Below are positions 37,910-50,225 of a stretch of 64,000 nucleotides of DNA, piece after piece. Both the position numbers and the translations under genes were made by a program. Positions within the stretch are counted from its first letter, which is position 1, and each line of letters begins with the position of its first letter. The notes beneath the pieces are model-generated. The model did not search any database. It was given only the letters and a program-made list of their open reading frames with translations, and was not told the DNA's origin. The stretch is from JAWKTV01 sp041398905 (GTDB lineage Bacteria; Planctomycetota; Planctomycetia; Planctomycetales; Planctomycetaceae), in NCBI GenBank assembly GCA_041398905.1, contig JAWKTV010000019.1, positions 44,043-108,042 on the forward strand, given 5' to 3'.

Positions 37910-40900
37910 ATGCCGCTGTCGCGATTCGCTGTTTTCACCTTGGCATTGGTCACGGTCGCCGTTGCCATACAACGTCCCTCAGCCGCGGACGATGGGGCGA
38001 CTCCGCCGCTCGCCGCTGGCGAAGCGGGGAGCGTCAGCTACTACAAGGATGTCCTGCCGATCTTTCAGGCCCACTGCCAAGGCTGCCACCAGCCGGCGCG
38101 GGCGAACGGCGCTACGTGATGACCGACTTCGCGAAGCTGCTTGCGGGCGGGGAGAGCGAGGAAGCAGCGGTTGTTCCGGGCCAGCCGGCAGCGAGCCGCC
38201 TCATCGGCGTCATCACACCGCAGGATGGGAAGGCGGAGATGCCGCAAGGCAAGCCCCCGCTCAGCGACGCCGAGCGCACGACAATTACGAACTGGATCGT
38301 CCAGGGGGCGAAGGACGACACCCCAGCCAACGCGCGTGAGCGATACGACATCGACCATCCGCCCGTCTACAGCCGGTCGCCGATCATCACTTCGGTGGAC
38401 TACTCACCGGACGGTAGCCTGCTGGCGATGGCTGGCTTTCACGAAGTGCTGCTGCACAAGGCGGATGGCTCTGGACTGGTCGCCCGGCTCATCGGTATGA
38501 GCGAACGCATCGAGTCGATTGCGTTCTCTCCCGATGGCAATCGTCTGGTCGTCGCGGCCGGCAACCCCGGCCGGATGGGTGAACTGCAGATCTGGGCGAA
38601 AGTCTCGCCAGACGAGCAAGGCCCGTCGACCGAGGCGGCGGCACCCGCCGCGACGGCGGCCGACTGGCGGTTGCAACTCTCGATCCCGATCACCGCCGAC
38701 ACCCTGTTCGGCGCGAGCTGGTCGCCCGATGGCAAGCTCGTCGCAGTCGGCTGCACCGACACGATTGTGCGGGGCTTCAATGCCGAATCCGGTGAGCAGG
38801 TCTTCTTTAATGGCGCTCACGACGACTGGCCGCTCAAGACGGTCTTCTCCGTCGATGGCTCGCACATCCTGTCCGTCGGCCGTGATATGAGCACCAAGCT
38901 CTACATGGTCGACACGCAGCGGTTCGTCGACAACGTCACGTCGATTACCCCCGGTGCGCTCAAGGGGGGCATCAGCGCGCTGACGCGGCATCCCACCCGC
39001 GACGAAGTGCTTGTCGGCGGTTCCGACGGCGTCCCCCGCATCTATCGGATGCACCGCGTCACCAAGCGGGTGATCGGCGACGACGCCAACCTCATTCGTC
39101 GTTACCCGGAAATGCGCGGCCGCATCTATGGTGCTGCGTACTCGCCTGACGGCAACCGCATCGCAATCAGTTCCGCGCTCGATGGTCGTGGTCAAATCTT
39201 CATCTGCAAGTCGGACTTCGATCCGGCGATGCCGAAGGAGATTCAGGACATCGTGCAGAAGACCACTCCGTCGCAGTCGGCGGAAGAGAAGGCCAAGCTC
39301 GAAGCGTGGATCACCGAAGGGGCTGTGACGATCCAGACGATCGACCTCGACACGCCCGTGTATAGCATTTCGTGGTCCCCGGATGGTTCGACCATCGCGG
39401 CTGCGGGTGGTGACGGCCAGATTCGACTGATGAACCCGGACGACGGCGGAATTCGCGGCGATTTCGCCGCCGTGACGGTCGATCCGGACGCGCCGCGAAA
39501 AGGCGGGGCGGTGCTGGCGGCTGGCCCGCTGGGCATCCCTGAAGATGTTGACCAGACCGTCATCGACGAGCCGCAGCCTGCCCGCGGCGTTCCGTCAATG
39601 CTGGTCATCAATCCCCCACAGGTCGATCTGCAGGGTCCGGGTGCGTACGCTCAGATCGACGTGACGGCCTGGTACACGGAGAACGATGGCGAGACCTGGG
39701 ACGTCACTCGCCGGGCCGAACTGTCGATCGAACAGGGGGCCGAGGTCGCCAGCGTCAACTCCTCCGGCCGCATCGTGGCGACGGGAGATGGCGAGGCCGT
39801 TCTGAAGGCGACGCTCGGGGACCAGACGGCCAGGGTGAAGATCAATGTCAGCGGTTTTCATGGTGAGCGGACGGTGAACTTCGTGCGGGACGTGAATCCC
39901 GTGCTGGCTCGGCTCGGCTGCAACCAGGGAACCTGCCACGGTGCGAAGGATGGCAAGAACGGGTTCAAACTGTCCCTGCGCGGTTACGATCCGATCTACG
40001 ACGTGCGGGCGTTCACCGACGAACTGAAGTCGCGCCGCACGAACATCGCTTCGCCGGATGACAGCCTGATGCTGCTGAAGGCGTCCGGGGCCGTCCCGCA
40101 TGTCGGCGGCCAACTGACGAAGCCGGGCCATCCCTATTACGAGGCGATTCGGGAGTGGATCGCTGACGGGGCGAAGCTCGAACTCGATGTTCCGCGGGTC
40201 GCGAGCATCGTCGTCAAGCCGACAAACCCGATCATCAACCAGATCAACGGCCGCCAGCAGTTGCAGGTCTACGCGACCTACACCGATGGCGTGGTCCGCG
40301 ATGTGACTCGTGAAGCGTTTCTGGAGAGCGGCAACACCGAAGCCGCCGTCGTGAACCGCGCGGCGATCGTCACGGGCATTCGCCGTGGCGAGTCGCCGAT
40401 CATGGCCCGCTTTGAAGGCCAGTACGCCGCGACGACCGTGACGGTGATGGGTGATCGCGAAGGCTTCGCGGAGGACTGGCAGGAGCCGGAAGCTTGGTCC
40501 GACATCGATCAACTCGTCATCCAGAAGTGGAAGCGGATGAAGATCGTGCCGTCGGAGCTGGCGGGGGACACCGACTTCGTGCGTCGGGCGTATCTTGACC
40601 TGACCGGCCTGCCGCCGACGGCGGACGAAGTCCGGGCTTTCATCGCCGACGAACGGCCGACCCGCGTGAAGCGCGACGAACTGATTGACCGGCTCATCGC
40701 GTCGGACGCCTACACCGATTATTGGACGAACAAGTGGGCCGACCTCCTGCAGGTCAACCGCAAGTATCTTGGTCCCGAGGGGGCCAAGCTGTTCCGTCAG
40801 TGGATTCGTGAGCAGGTCGCCGCCAACCGGCCCTACGACGAGTTTTGCTACGAGATCCTGACGGCAACCGGCTCGAACAAGGAGCATCCGGCTGCGTCGT

Positions 40901-43124
40901 ACTACAAGGTTTTGCGCGAACCCGCGGAGATGATGGAGAACACGACCCATCTGTTTCTCGCGATTCGCTTCAACTGCAACAAGTGCCACGATCACCCGTT
41001 CGAGCGGTGGAACCAGGACCAGTACTACGAGACCGCCGCGTTCTTCGCCCGTGTCGGGCTCGACCGTGACCCGAACAACAAGGACGGCAACATTGGCGGC
41101 ACCGCCGTCGAAGGTGCGAAGCCGTTGTGGGAAGTCGTCTCGGACAGGCCCGCCGGGGAAGTGACGCACGACCGGACTGGCGACGTCACTCAGCCGCTGG
41201 TCCCGTTCGATCGTGAAATCGAAGTCAAGGCGGATGCGACCCGTCGAGAACACCTGGCCACCTGGATCACCGCCGCCGAAAACGACTACTTCGCCCGCAG
41301 CTATGTGAACCGCATGTGGGGTTACCTGATGGGCCGGGGTCTGATCGAACCGATCGACGATATCCGGGCCGGGAACCCCGCCTCGAACCCTGAACTGCTG
41401 GACCTGTTGACGAAGAAGTTCATCGAATCGAACTTCGACGTGCGCGAGCTGGTGCGAACCATTTGCAAGAGCCGCGTGTATCAACTGTCGATCGCCACGA
41501 ATCGCTGGAACGCGGACGACGAATTGAACTATTCGCACGCGCTGCCCAAGCGGTTGCCGGCGGAAGTGCTCTACGACACCGTCTACTCGGTCACGGGCGC
41601 GAAGATGAACATTCCGGGAGTCCCGGCTGGCACGCGTGCCGCCGCGCTGCCGGATGTCGGCGTCGAACTCAGCGACAACTTCCTGGCGAACCTGGGCCGG
41701 CCCGTGCGCGAGTCGGCTTGCGAGTGCGAACGTTCGTCGGAGCTGCAGCTTGGTCCGGTGATGGCGCTGATGAACGGCCCGACGGTCTCCGAAGCCATCT
41801 CACAGGGAGGTAACGCAATCGCGGAGCTGGTGAAGCAGAACGACGACGACCGCGCCGTCGCGGCGGAACTGTTCATGCGGATCCTCAACCGCCCCGCCAC
41901 CGAAGCCGAACTGCAGGCCGCTCTGTCGCTTCGCAGTGAGCTGCAGCAGCAGCATGCGGAGTTGCAGGCGACTCTCGCGGCCTATCGCGACCAGATCGCC
42001 CCCGCCGTGACCGAGCGTGAAGCGAAGCGACAGCGGTTGATCGATGTCGCGAAGGCGGCTCACGACGCTTACGCAGAAGAGATCCGACAGCGTGAAGAGG
42101 CGGCCGAGCAGGAGCGGCAGGCGAAGATCGCGGCCGCGAAGGCGGCATTCGCCGAACGGGAGGCCAGTGTCGTCGCCAAGGTTCCCGCATGGGCCGAAGC
42201 GGCCGCGACCTCCGAGACCGGCTGGACCCCGCTGACCGCGCTTGAACTATCGTCGACGACCGGCTCAAAGCTCGCGCAGGAAGCCGACCTCGCCGTCTTC
42301 GCGACGGGCCCGAACGACAAGCAGGGGCACTATCAGTTCACGTCCGAGGTTGATCTCAAGGGGATCACCGGCATCAGGCTCGAGGTGCTCGCTGATGATC
42401 GGCTCCCCTCGAAAGGCCCGGGCCGTCCACCGAACGGCAACTTCGTGCTGTCGGAGTTCTCGATTGAAGCGTGGGCCAAAGGCCAGCCCGATGGTAAGCG
42501 GCCCGTCCCGCTGCAGAATGCGCGGGCCGACTTCAGCCAGGAGGGCTACGCGGTCGAGACGGCAATCGACGGGCAGGCTCCGCCAGTGGCAATGGCTGGG
42601 CGACGCACCCCAAGACTGGCGAGAACCGCACCGCGACGTTCGAACTGGTCGAGCCATTGAGCCTCGACGGGACGACCGTGCTGTCGTTCAAGCTCGACCA
42701 GCAGTATCAGGGCAAGGACCATACGCTGGGCCGGTTCCGCATCTCGGTGACGACCAGTCCGACGCCGCTGAGCGACGGACTGTCGGAAGAGATTCTGGCG
42801 ATCGTCAAGACCGCGGCGGATCAGCGGACCGACGAGCAGCGGCAGAAGCTCGTCGACTTCGTGAAGGCGAGCGATACCGAACTGACAAAGCTGCAGGCCG
42901 CCCTGACCGAAGCGGAGAAGCCGCGTGCGGAAGATCCGAAGCTCGTCGAGTTGCGGAACAAGCTGGCGGAAGTGAGTCAGCCCCTGCCGGTCGACCCGCA
43001 ACTGGCCCGCTACGAACGGGCGGTCGGTCTCAGCCAGAGTCAACTGGAGCAGGCCCGACTGACGATGGCCCAGGATCTCGCGTGGGCCCTCATCAACAGC
43101 CCGGCGTTCCTGTTCAATCGGTAA
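37910..43124 (+). CDS. Giant WD40-PSCyt-DUF1549-DUF1553 protein (frame-broken)
   Basis: About 1735 residues. A signal peptide is followed by a PSCyt1 domain with C56-x2-C59-H60 (CQGCH). A break near 38112 leads into the main frame, where WD40-type repeats follow (ITSVDYSPDGSLLAMAG, SIAFSPDGNRLVVAAG, GASWSPDGKLVAVGC, SISWSPDGSTIAAAGG). A Big-2-like beta domain is next. The DUF1549 part starts with VNFVRDVNPVLARLGCNQGTCHG, giving a second C-x4-C-H haem-type motif. DUF1553 follows with YFARSYVNRMWGYLMGRG. A coiled-coil Glu/Arg/Ala stretch (about 42000-42150) precedes the end. A second break near 42640 joins the last 155 residues, ending in LINSPAFLFNR. It is the upstream partner of the DUF1501 gene at 44.4 kb, but two unrelated genes now lie between them. 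Confidence 0.92.
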
Positions 43125-43131
43125 GTCGCGA

Positions 43132-43683
43132 ATGGATGCATTTGAGCAGTTGATCGCTACGCTGCTGCGGCGCAATGGCTTCTGGACGTGGACGAGTTTC
43201 AAAGTTGATCTTCGCCCAGCGGATAAGGCAGCAATCGGAAAGATGACGACACCGAGGCCGGAGATCGATGTGCTGGCCTATTCACCCACAGCCAATGAGG
43301 TTCTCGCCGTCGAGTGCAAGTCATTCCTGAATTCGCGCGGTGTCGTCTTCCAGAATGGTGAATTCTGGAAGGCGAGTACCTACAAGATGTTCAGTGATGC
43401 GAAACTTCGTGATACGATTCTGAAGGCGACCAAACGGCAACTGGTGAGTCGTGGCCTGTGTGATGCTGAGACCCGTATCACGCTGGGCCTGGCAACGGGA
43501 AAGATCGCCAAGTCAACGGATCGAGAAACATTGCGATCACACTTCAACTCGCATGGCTGGCGATTGTTCGATGATGAATGGATTCGTAAGCAGGTCAGGG
43601 ATCTGGCTGACTCACAGTACGAGAATGATGTCGCGTACATGGTTGCGAAGCTCCTCCACTCAGGAAAAAAGGCGTCGTCGTGA
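43132..43683 (+). CDS. PD-(D/E)XK nuclease-like protein
   Basis: A 183-residue protein starting 7 bases after the PSCyt stop. Residues 1-70 hold MDAFEQLIATLLRRNGFWTW, then EIDVLAYSPTANEVLAVECKSF. The Asp followed by E-C-K at the expected strand spacing is the PD-(D/E)XK nuclease signature, in a restriction-endonuclease-like or Mrr-like arrangement. The rest (QLVSRGLCDAETRITLGLATGKIAKS) does not match a family I recognise. Its base composition is visibly less GC-rich than its neighbours and its codons use more A and T in third position, which suggests recent acquisition. It ends in a GTGA overlap with the Uma2 gene, so the two are probably translated together. It might be a nuclease of a defence or mobile module, or an isolated cargo gene. 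Confidence 0.65.
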   Translation: MDAFEQLIATLLRRNGFWTWTSFKVDLRPADKAAIGKMTTPRPEIDVLAYSPTANEVLAVECKSFLNSRGVVFQNGEFWKASTYKMFSDAKLRDTILKATKRQLVSRGLCDAETRITLGLATGKIAKSTDRETLRSHFNSHGWRLFDDEWIRKQVRDLADSQYENDVAYMVAKLLHSGKKASS

Positions 43684-44302
43684 CGGTTCGCTTCGAAACT
43701 CCGCCCGCTGACTTGTGTGGTGACACACGTCAGCTTCTGAACGTCGCCGGGGATCGACTTGCGCAACTGACCGTCGAGCAGTATCACGCACTGGTGGGGG
43801 ATGTGCTGCCGGAGGACAACTCGATCGAACTGCTGGCTGGTATCCTGGTGAGGAAGATGGGCAAGAACGGGCCGCACTGCGTGGCGCTCGATCTGTTGCG
43901 GAACCTGCTGCTCGCGATGCTGCCCGCCGAATGGACGCTGCGCCTGCAAGACCCGATCACCCTGGCGGACAGCGAACCGGAACCGTACGCGGCCATCGTG
44001 CGGGGACGATTCGGGATTACGTCGCCCGACATCCCTGCGCCGATGACGTGGGGGTTGTCATTGAAGTCGCCGATTCGACGTTGCTGCCGGATCGGAGGTG
44101 GAAGCGAAAACTCTATGCCCGCAACGGCATCCCGGAGTTCTGGCTCGTCAACCTGCAGCGGAGGACTCTCGAAGTGTACCGCCACCCAACGGCCGATGGC
44201 GACTACGCGGACTTCAAGGAGCACACGTCGGAAGAAATCGTTCCCCTCATGATTGACGGAATCACTTGCGGCGAGTTCGCAGTACGGGACATCCTTCCCT
44301 GA
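43680..44302 (+). CDS. Uma2-family PD-(D/E)XK protein (frame-broken)
   Basis: A Uma2 (DUF820) family protein of about 207 residues with a restriction-endonuclease-like fold. It starts at a GTG that overlaps the previous stop codon. The N-terminal part (LTVEQYHALVGDVLPEDNSIELLAGILVRKM) is the classic Uma2 opening. After a break near 44005 the core follows: VGVVIEVADSTLLPDRRWKRK and LYARNGIPEFWLVNL, with the E-x-A metal-ligand pattern. Uma2 genes are numerous in cyanobacteria and Planctomycetota and their biological role is unclear. Together with the previous gene it separates the PSCyt and DUF1501 genes that are normally adjacent. The break is probably a sequencing error. Confidence 0.85.
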
Positions 44303-44387
44303 TCGCGATCGCCCCTCGCCAATTCAACGAAGCAACCAAGACACGACCACCTCTATCAACATCCACAAGCGGACTGGGAGCCAAACC

Positions 44388-45857
<1,470 letters not shown>

Positions 45858-45882
45858 GTTGACTGAAGACCTTTCCATCGGG

Positions 45883-45919
45883 AAGCGAGGCAGCACGCTG
45901 GTGCTGTCTCGCTTTTTTT
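45883..45919 (+). terminator. Rho-independent terminator after DUF1501
   Basis: A 12-bp stem with one G-T pair (45885-45896 with 45901-45912), loop GCTG, followed by seven T (45913-45919). AA before the stem can extend the pairing into the T-run. The clearest terminator on the + strand of the window. Confidence 0.92.
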
Positions 45920-46146
45920 GTCGGCCTCGACACGCCAGCGACCGTCATCGATCGCGCGGCTCCCGGTCGGCCGCGAAGGCAGTCTGCCTGGTCGCCAGTT
46001 GTCCGATGCAATCACCCGGCCAGATCAAGGCATGCAATCCGCGACAACCAGTGTCATCCGCGCAATCCGCGTTCCCGGAAGACGCACTTGCCGGGGCTGC
46101 TGCAAAGTGGACGTCATCGAAGAGGCCTGTGGACAAGACTTGGAGC

Positions 46147-46620
46147 ATGCATCCCGCACTCCTCGCACAGTTCGATCCCAGTCTGATTTTCCGCTGCTTC
46201 CTCGGCCTGTTCGGGCTGAGCTTTGCGGGCGGACTGATGTTGTTGATGCAGTGGCGGCACGCGAGTCGGTGGAACCTGCTCGCCCGGGTGTACGCCGGTG
46301 ACACCGCCTGGCAAGGCGAACGGCGGAGTTTTCAGACCGCTCTACTGCGGACTCACAGTCTGATCTACTCCAGCTACAAGGGGATCGTTCAGGTCGAGGC
46401 GAACGAGACAGGGATCGTCCTCAGCCTCATTTGGCCGTTCTCGCTCTTCCACCCCAAACTGTTTCTGCCGGTCGAGGAGATCCAGTTGGAGCCGACCTCC
46501 TGGTATCTCAACTCGCGGTCCTACGCGCTCACGATGAGCGAGGTGCCCGAGGTTGAAATGGTTCTGGATGAGGAAATCGTCAAGTGGATGGGAGCGAAAA
46601 CGGGACGGAGTTGGGTATGA
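46147..46620 (+). CDS. Small membrane-anchored hypothetical protein
   Basis: A 157-residue protein. The start at 46147 follows a GGAG site by 2 bases, which is close; the open frame extends further upstream but shows no sequence of protein character there. One N-terminal transmembrane helix (LIFRCFLGLFGLSFAGGLMLLM) anchors a cytoplasmic or periplasmic domain of about 110 residues. That domain has a beta-rich, PH-like pattern (YSSYKGIVQVEANETGIVLSLIWPF). No known family was recognised. It stands between the DUF1501 terminator and an AHSA1-like gene. Confidence 0.6.
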   Translation: MHPALLAQFDPSLIFRCFLGLFGLSFAGGLMLLMQWRHASRWNLLARVYAGDTAWQGERRSFQTALLRTHSLIYSSYKGIVQVEANETGIVLSLIWPFSLFHPKLFLPVEEIQLEPTSWYLNSRSYALTMSEVPEVEMVLDEEIVKWMGAKTGRSWV

Positions 46621-46696
46621 TCCGCCGACCGGAGCCGGAGGCGCCACGATCACTGGCAGTTCGCTCGCAGTCCCGGCCCGCGTCAGGATCCAGCCG

Positions 46697-47125
46697 ATGA
46701 CGACGTTCCAAACCTCCCGCCTCATCCCGGCGGCCGTCGGGTCCATTTTTGCTGCGATCAGCGATCCCGCGCGGCTTGCGCGATGGTGGGGCCCCGCGGG
46801 GTTCACGAACTCCTTCGAGGTCTGCGAGTTCACACCCTGCGGTCAGTGGGTCTTCACGATGCATGGACCGGATGGCAAGGACTACGCGAACATCAACCGC
46901 TTCGTCGCGATCGATGCCCCGCGGCGAGTGGTGATCGAGCACGTTTGCGAGCCGCAGTTCACGCTGACGATCGAACTGACCGAGGACGGCGAAGCCACGC
47001 GAGTCAACTGGACGCAGGCAGTCGTTGACTCGCACTTCGCGGAAAACGTGCGTCACATCATCGAGCCGGCGAACGAGCAGAACCTCGATCGATTGACGGC
47101 CGAGGTGTTGGGATGCGCGGGCTGA
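46697..47125 (+). CDS. AHSA1/SRPBCC-domain protein
   Basis: A 142-residue START/SRPBCC-fold protein of the AHSA1 type (activator of Hsp90 ATPase-like; also annotated as polyketide cyclase-like). Typical segments are SIFAAISDPARLARWWGPAGFTN, WVFTMHGPDGKDYAN and the final helix HIIEPANEQNLDRLTAEV. Such proteins bind hydrophobic ligands in a helix-grip pocket; a ligand cannot be predicted. The start at 46697 gives MTTFQTSRLIPAAV, the usual first strand. The frame is intact. It lies 76 bases after the membrane protein gene on the same strand. Confidence 0.86.
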   Translation: MTTFQTSRLIPAAVGSIFAAISDPARLARWWGPAGFTNSFEVCEFTPCGQWVFTMHGPDGKDYANINRFVAIDAPRRVVIEHVCEPQFTLTIELTEDGEATRVNWTQAVVDSHFAENVRHIIEPANEQNLDRLTAEVLGCAG

Positions 47126-47368
47126 CTCGGCGTGTTGATCGGGATTGGAGTCATGCCGGGATAGTTGATCGTGCGGCATGGTTGTCAAGCGTGCCGGCGA
47201 GGACGCAACATCTTTCGTGAATGGGATTTGCGGCCTGACTCTGGCGAGGCGGGTGGTTTGTGAGCCGCAGCCGGATCGGCTAGAATCCATGGGACTATTC
47301 GACACCGCGCCGCGAGCGGGTATTCCTCGCTCGCAGCCACTTGATCGACCCGCACGGAGCACACTTCG

Positions 47369-50142
47369 TTGGCTGACGACGCCCCCTCTCAGGATGACCT
47401 TGGACCGAATGAAACGAGTGACCAGAACCCGCCGGAGGTGACGAGTCTCGGCGGTCGCATCGAGCCGCTCGACATCACCACCGAGATGACGACTTCGTAC
47501 CTGACGTACGCGATGTCGGTCATCATTTCCCGCGCGCTGCCGGACGTTCGCGATGGCCTGAAGCCCGCCCAACGGCGGATTCTGGTTGCGATGAACGACC
47601 TGAATCTGGGCCCCAACGGCGGCCGGATCAAGTGTGCGAAAATCTCCGGCGACACGTCCGGTAACTACCATCCGCACGGTGAGGCGGTCATCTATCCCAC
47701 GCTGGTTCGGCTGGCGCAGGACTGGGTGATGCGGGAGACGCTGGTCGACAAACAGGGGAACTTCGGGTCGATCGCCGGCCTGGGCCCGGCGGCCATGCGA
47801 TACACCGAGGCCCGCATGTCGGCGGCCGCCGCCGAGTTGATGGCGGACATCAATCACGACACCGTCGACTTCGTGCCGACCTACGACCAGCGCGGCGTCG
47901 AGCCGGTGGTACTGCCCTCGCGGTTCCCGAACCTGCTCGTCAACGGCTCGCAGGGGATCGCGGTCGGCATGGCGACCAGTATTCCGCCGCACAACCTCAG
48001 TGGGGTGGCGACGGCGGTGCAGTTGTTGATCGACGACCCCGACGCGGGGATCGACGAGATCATGGATGCGTTGCCCGGCCCGGACTTTCCGACGGGCGGA
48101 GTCATCTGCGGTCGCATGGGCATCCGGCAGGGGTATCTCACTGGACGCTCGACGCTCACGCTCCGCGCCAAGGTCGACTTCGAGACGGAGAAGAACACCG
48201 AGGTCATCGTCGTCAAGGAGATTCCGTACCAGGACACCCGCGACCGCGTGAAGGAGAAGATCGAAGCGCTCATCAAGGAAGATCGCATCGAGGGAATTTC
48301 GCGGGTGGTCGATTACACCGACCGCAAGACGCCGTCGTGGCAGGTTCGGCTGCACATCTATCTCAAGCGGGACGCCGACCGCGAAATCGTGCTCAATCAG
48401 CTCTGGAAGTTCTCGCCGCTGCAGACGACCGTCAGCGTCATCATGCTTGCGCTGGTCGGCAACCGGCCCGAAACGCTGACGATAAAGCAGATGATCCAGG
48501 AGTTCCTGCGTCATCGCGTGATCGTCATTCGCCGGCGCACCGAGTTCCTGCTGGCCGAGGCCCGTCGCCGCAAGCACACGGTCGAAGGGCTGCTCATCGC
48601 CCAGATCGATATCGACAACGTCATCAACACCATTCGCCAGTCGCCCAGCCGGGCCGAGGCCAAGCTGCGGCTGCAACGCATCGAGGTCGACGCGGCCCTG
48701 ATCGCGCGGGCGCTCGGTGACGACGGTTTCGCCGAGTTTCAGGTCGAGCAGGGTCACCATCCGACCTACAGTCTTTCGGCCAATCAGTCCGAGGCGATCG
48801 TCTCGATGCAGCTCGGCTCGCTCGCCAATCTGGAGCGGGAGAACTTGCAGGGAGAACACCGGCAGTTGCTTGAAAGCATTGCCGGGTATCTGCATCTGCT
48901 CAGTAACGAGGCGCACATTCTCGCGGTTGTCCGCGATGAGATGGAGGACCTCAAGCGTCGCTTTCCGTCGGCCCGCCGCACGGAGATCAGCGACGAAGAA
49001 CTGACCGATGTCAACAAGGACGAGCTGATCACCGAAGAGCCAATGGTGGTCACGCTGACTCGCCGCGGTTACGTGAAGCGGACGCCGCTGTCGGCTTACA
49101 AGGCGCAGAACCGCGGCGGCAAGGGAATCCGTGGCGCGAAGAGCGACGAGGAAGACCCGCTCGAACACCTGTTCGTTTCCAGCACACACAGCTTCCTGCT
49201 GTTCTTCACCAACTTCGGCAAGGTGTACTGGCAGAAGGTGTACGACCTGCCGCTGCAGGCCCGCACGGGTAAAGGGCGGGCGCTTGTCAATCTGCTCAAC
49301 CTGTCGGAAGGCGAGCGGGTGCAGGACTGCATCGACGTCCGCGAGTTCGACGACGACCGCTACCTGCTGATGGCGACGCAAAAGGGCATCATCAAGAAGA
49401 CCGCGCTGTCGGCCTACAGCCGGCCAATGAAGGGCGGGATCATCGCCATCAAGCTCGACGATGACGATCGGCTGATCGACGTCGTGAAGGTGGCGGCCGG
49501 GGACGATGTGGTCCTCAGTACCTCCAGCGGCATGGCGATTCGCTTCTCCGAAGCCGACGCCCGCGCGATGGGCCGCAACACGATGGGCGTCAAGGGCATT
49601 AACCTCGGTAATGGGGACGAGGTGGTCGGCATGGTGGTCGCCGAAGAGAATGGGACGCTTCTGACCGCCTCTGAGAATGGCTACGGCAAACGGACCCCCT
49701 TCGGTGTCGGCGATATTTCCGATGACGACGAGGAGACCGAAGAGGGCGGGGCCGCCGGCGACGACAATGATGGCGAGGAGGCCGCGGCCGCGGCGACCTC
49801 GGGCAATGCCCGTTACCGCCGGCAGCGTCGCGGGGGCAAGGGGCTGCGGGACATCAAGACGACGAAACGCAACGGGCTCGTTGTCGGCACGCTGTGCCTG
49901 CACGAGGGGGACGACGTGTTGATGATCTCATCGGGCGGGCAAATTCAGCGGATCCGCGCGGCGGACATCTCGATCATCGGGCGTAACACGCAAGGCGTCC
50001 GCATCATGCGCTGAGCGACGATGACAAGCTGGTGCAACTCGCCCGCATCCCGGCTGAAGTGGTGGGTGAAGCCGACGAAGGCGACGATGCCGCCGAAACG
50101 TCGAGCGGGCCGGCGGATGAGCAGTCCAATCCGGCGGAATAG
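47369..50142 (+). CDS. gyrA: DNA gyrase subunit A
   Basis: The DNA-cleaving subunit of gyrase, about 924 residues. The start is a TTG at 47369 with a GGAG site 9 bases upstream. The catalytic Tyr is in AAMRYTEARM. The quinolone-resistance region reads HPHGEAVIYPTLVRLAQ, where E. coli has HPHGDSAVYDTIVRMAQ; Ser83 is thus Ala and Asp87 is Pro. The C-terminal beta-pinwheel holds two GyrA-box-like motifs, QNRGGKG early and QRRGGKG late. The insert of acidic residues (DDDEETEEGGAAGDDNDGEE) before the last motif is a lineage-specific extension. A break at about 50012 produces an early stop after TQGVRIMR. One base restores LSDDDKLVQLARIPAEVVG and a stop at 50142. gyrB is not in the window. Confidence 0.96.
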
Positions 50143-50225
50143 TCCTGTGTGGCGGCATCCGCCGCTTCCCGATATCAAGCAGGCGGCCGACACTTCGAAC
50201 GTCGCATCCACTCGCGAGAGAAACC

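Noticed and set aside
39595..41538. An antisense frame of about 650 codons inside the giant PSCyt gene
   Set aside because: Shadow of the coding strand for the same reason; the plus strand carries DUF1549/DUF1553 motifs throughout.
46580..49903. A very long open frame (over 1100 codons) on the minus strand across gyrA
   Set aside because: It is antisense to gyrA, whose motifs are unmistakable. High third-position GC keeps the antisense frame free of stops; it shows no family similarity.
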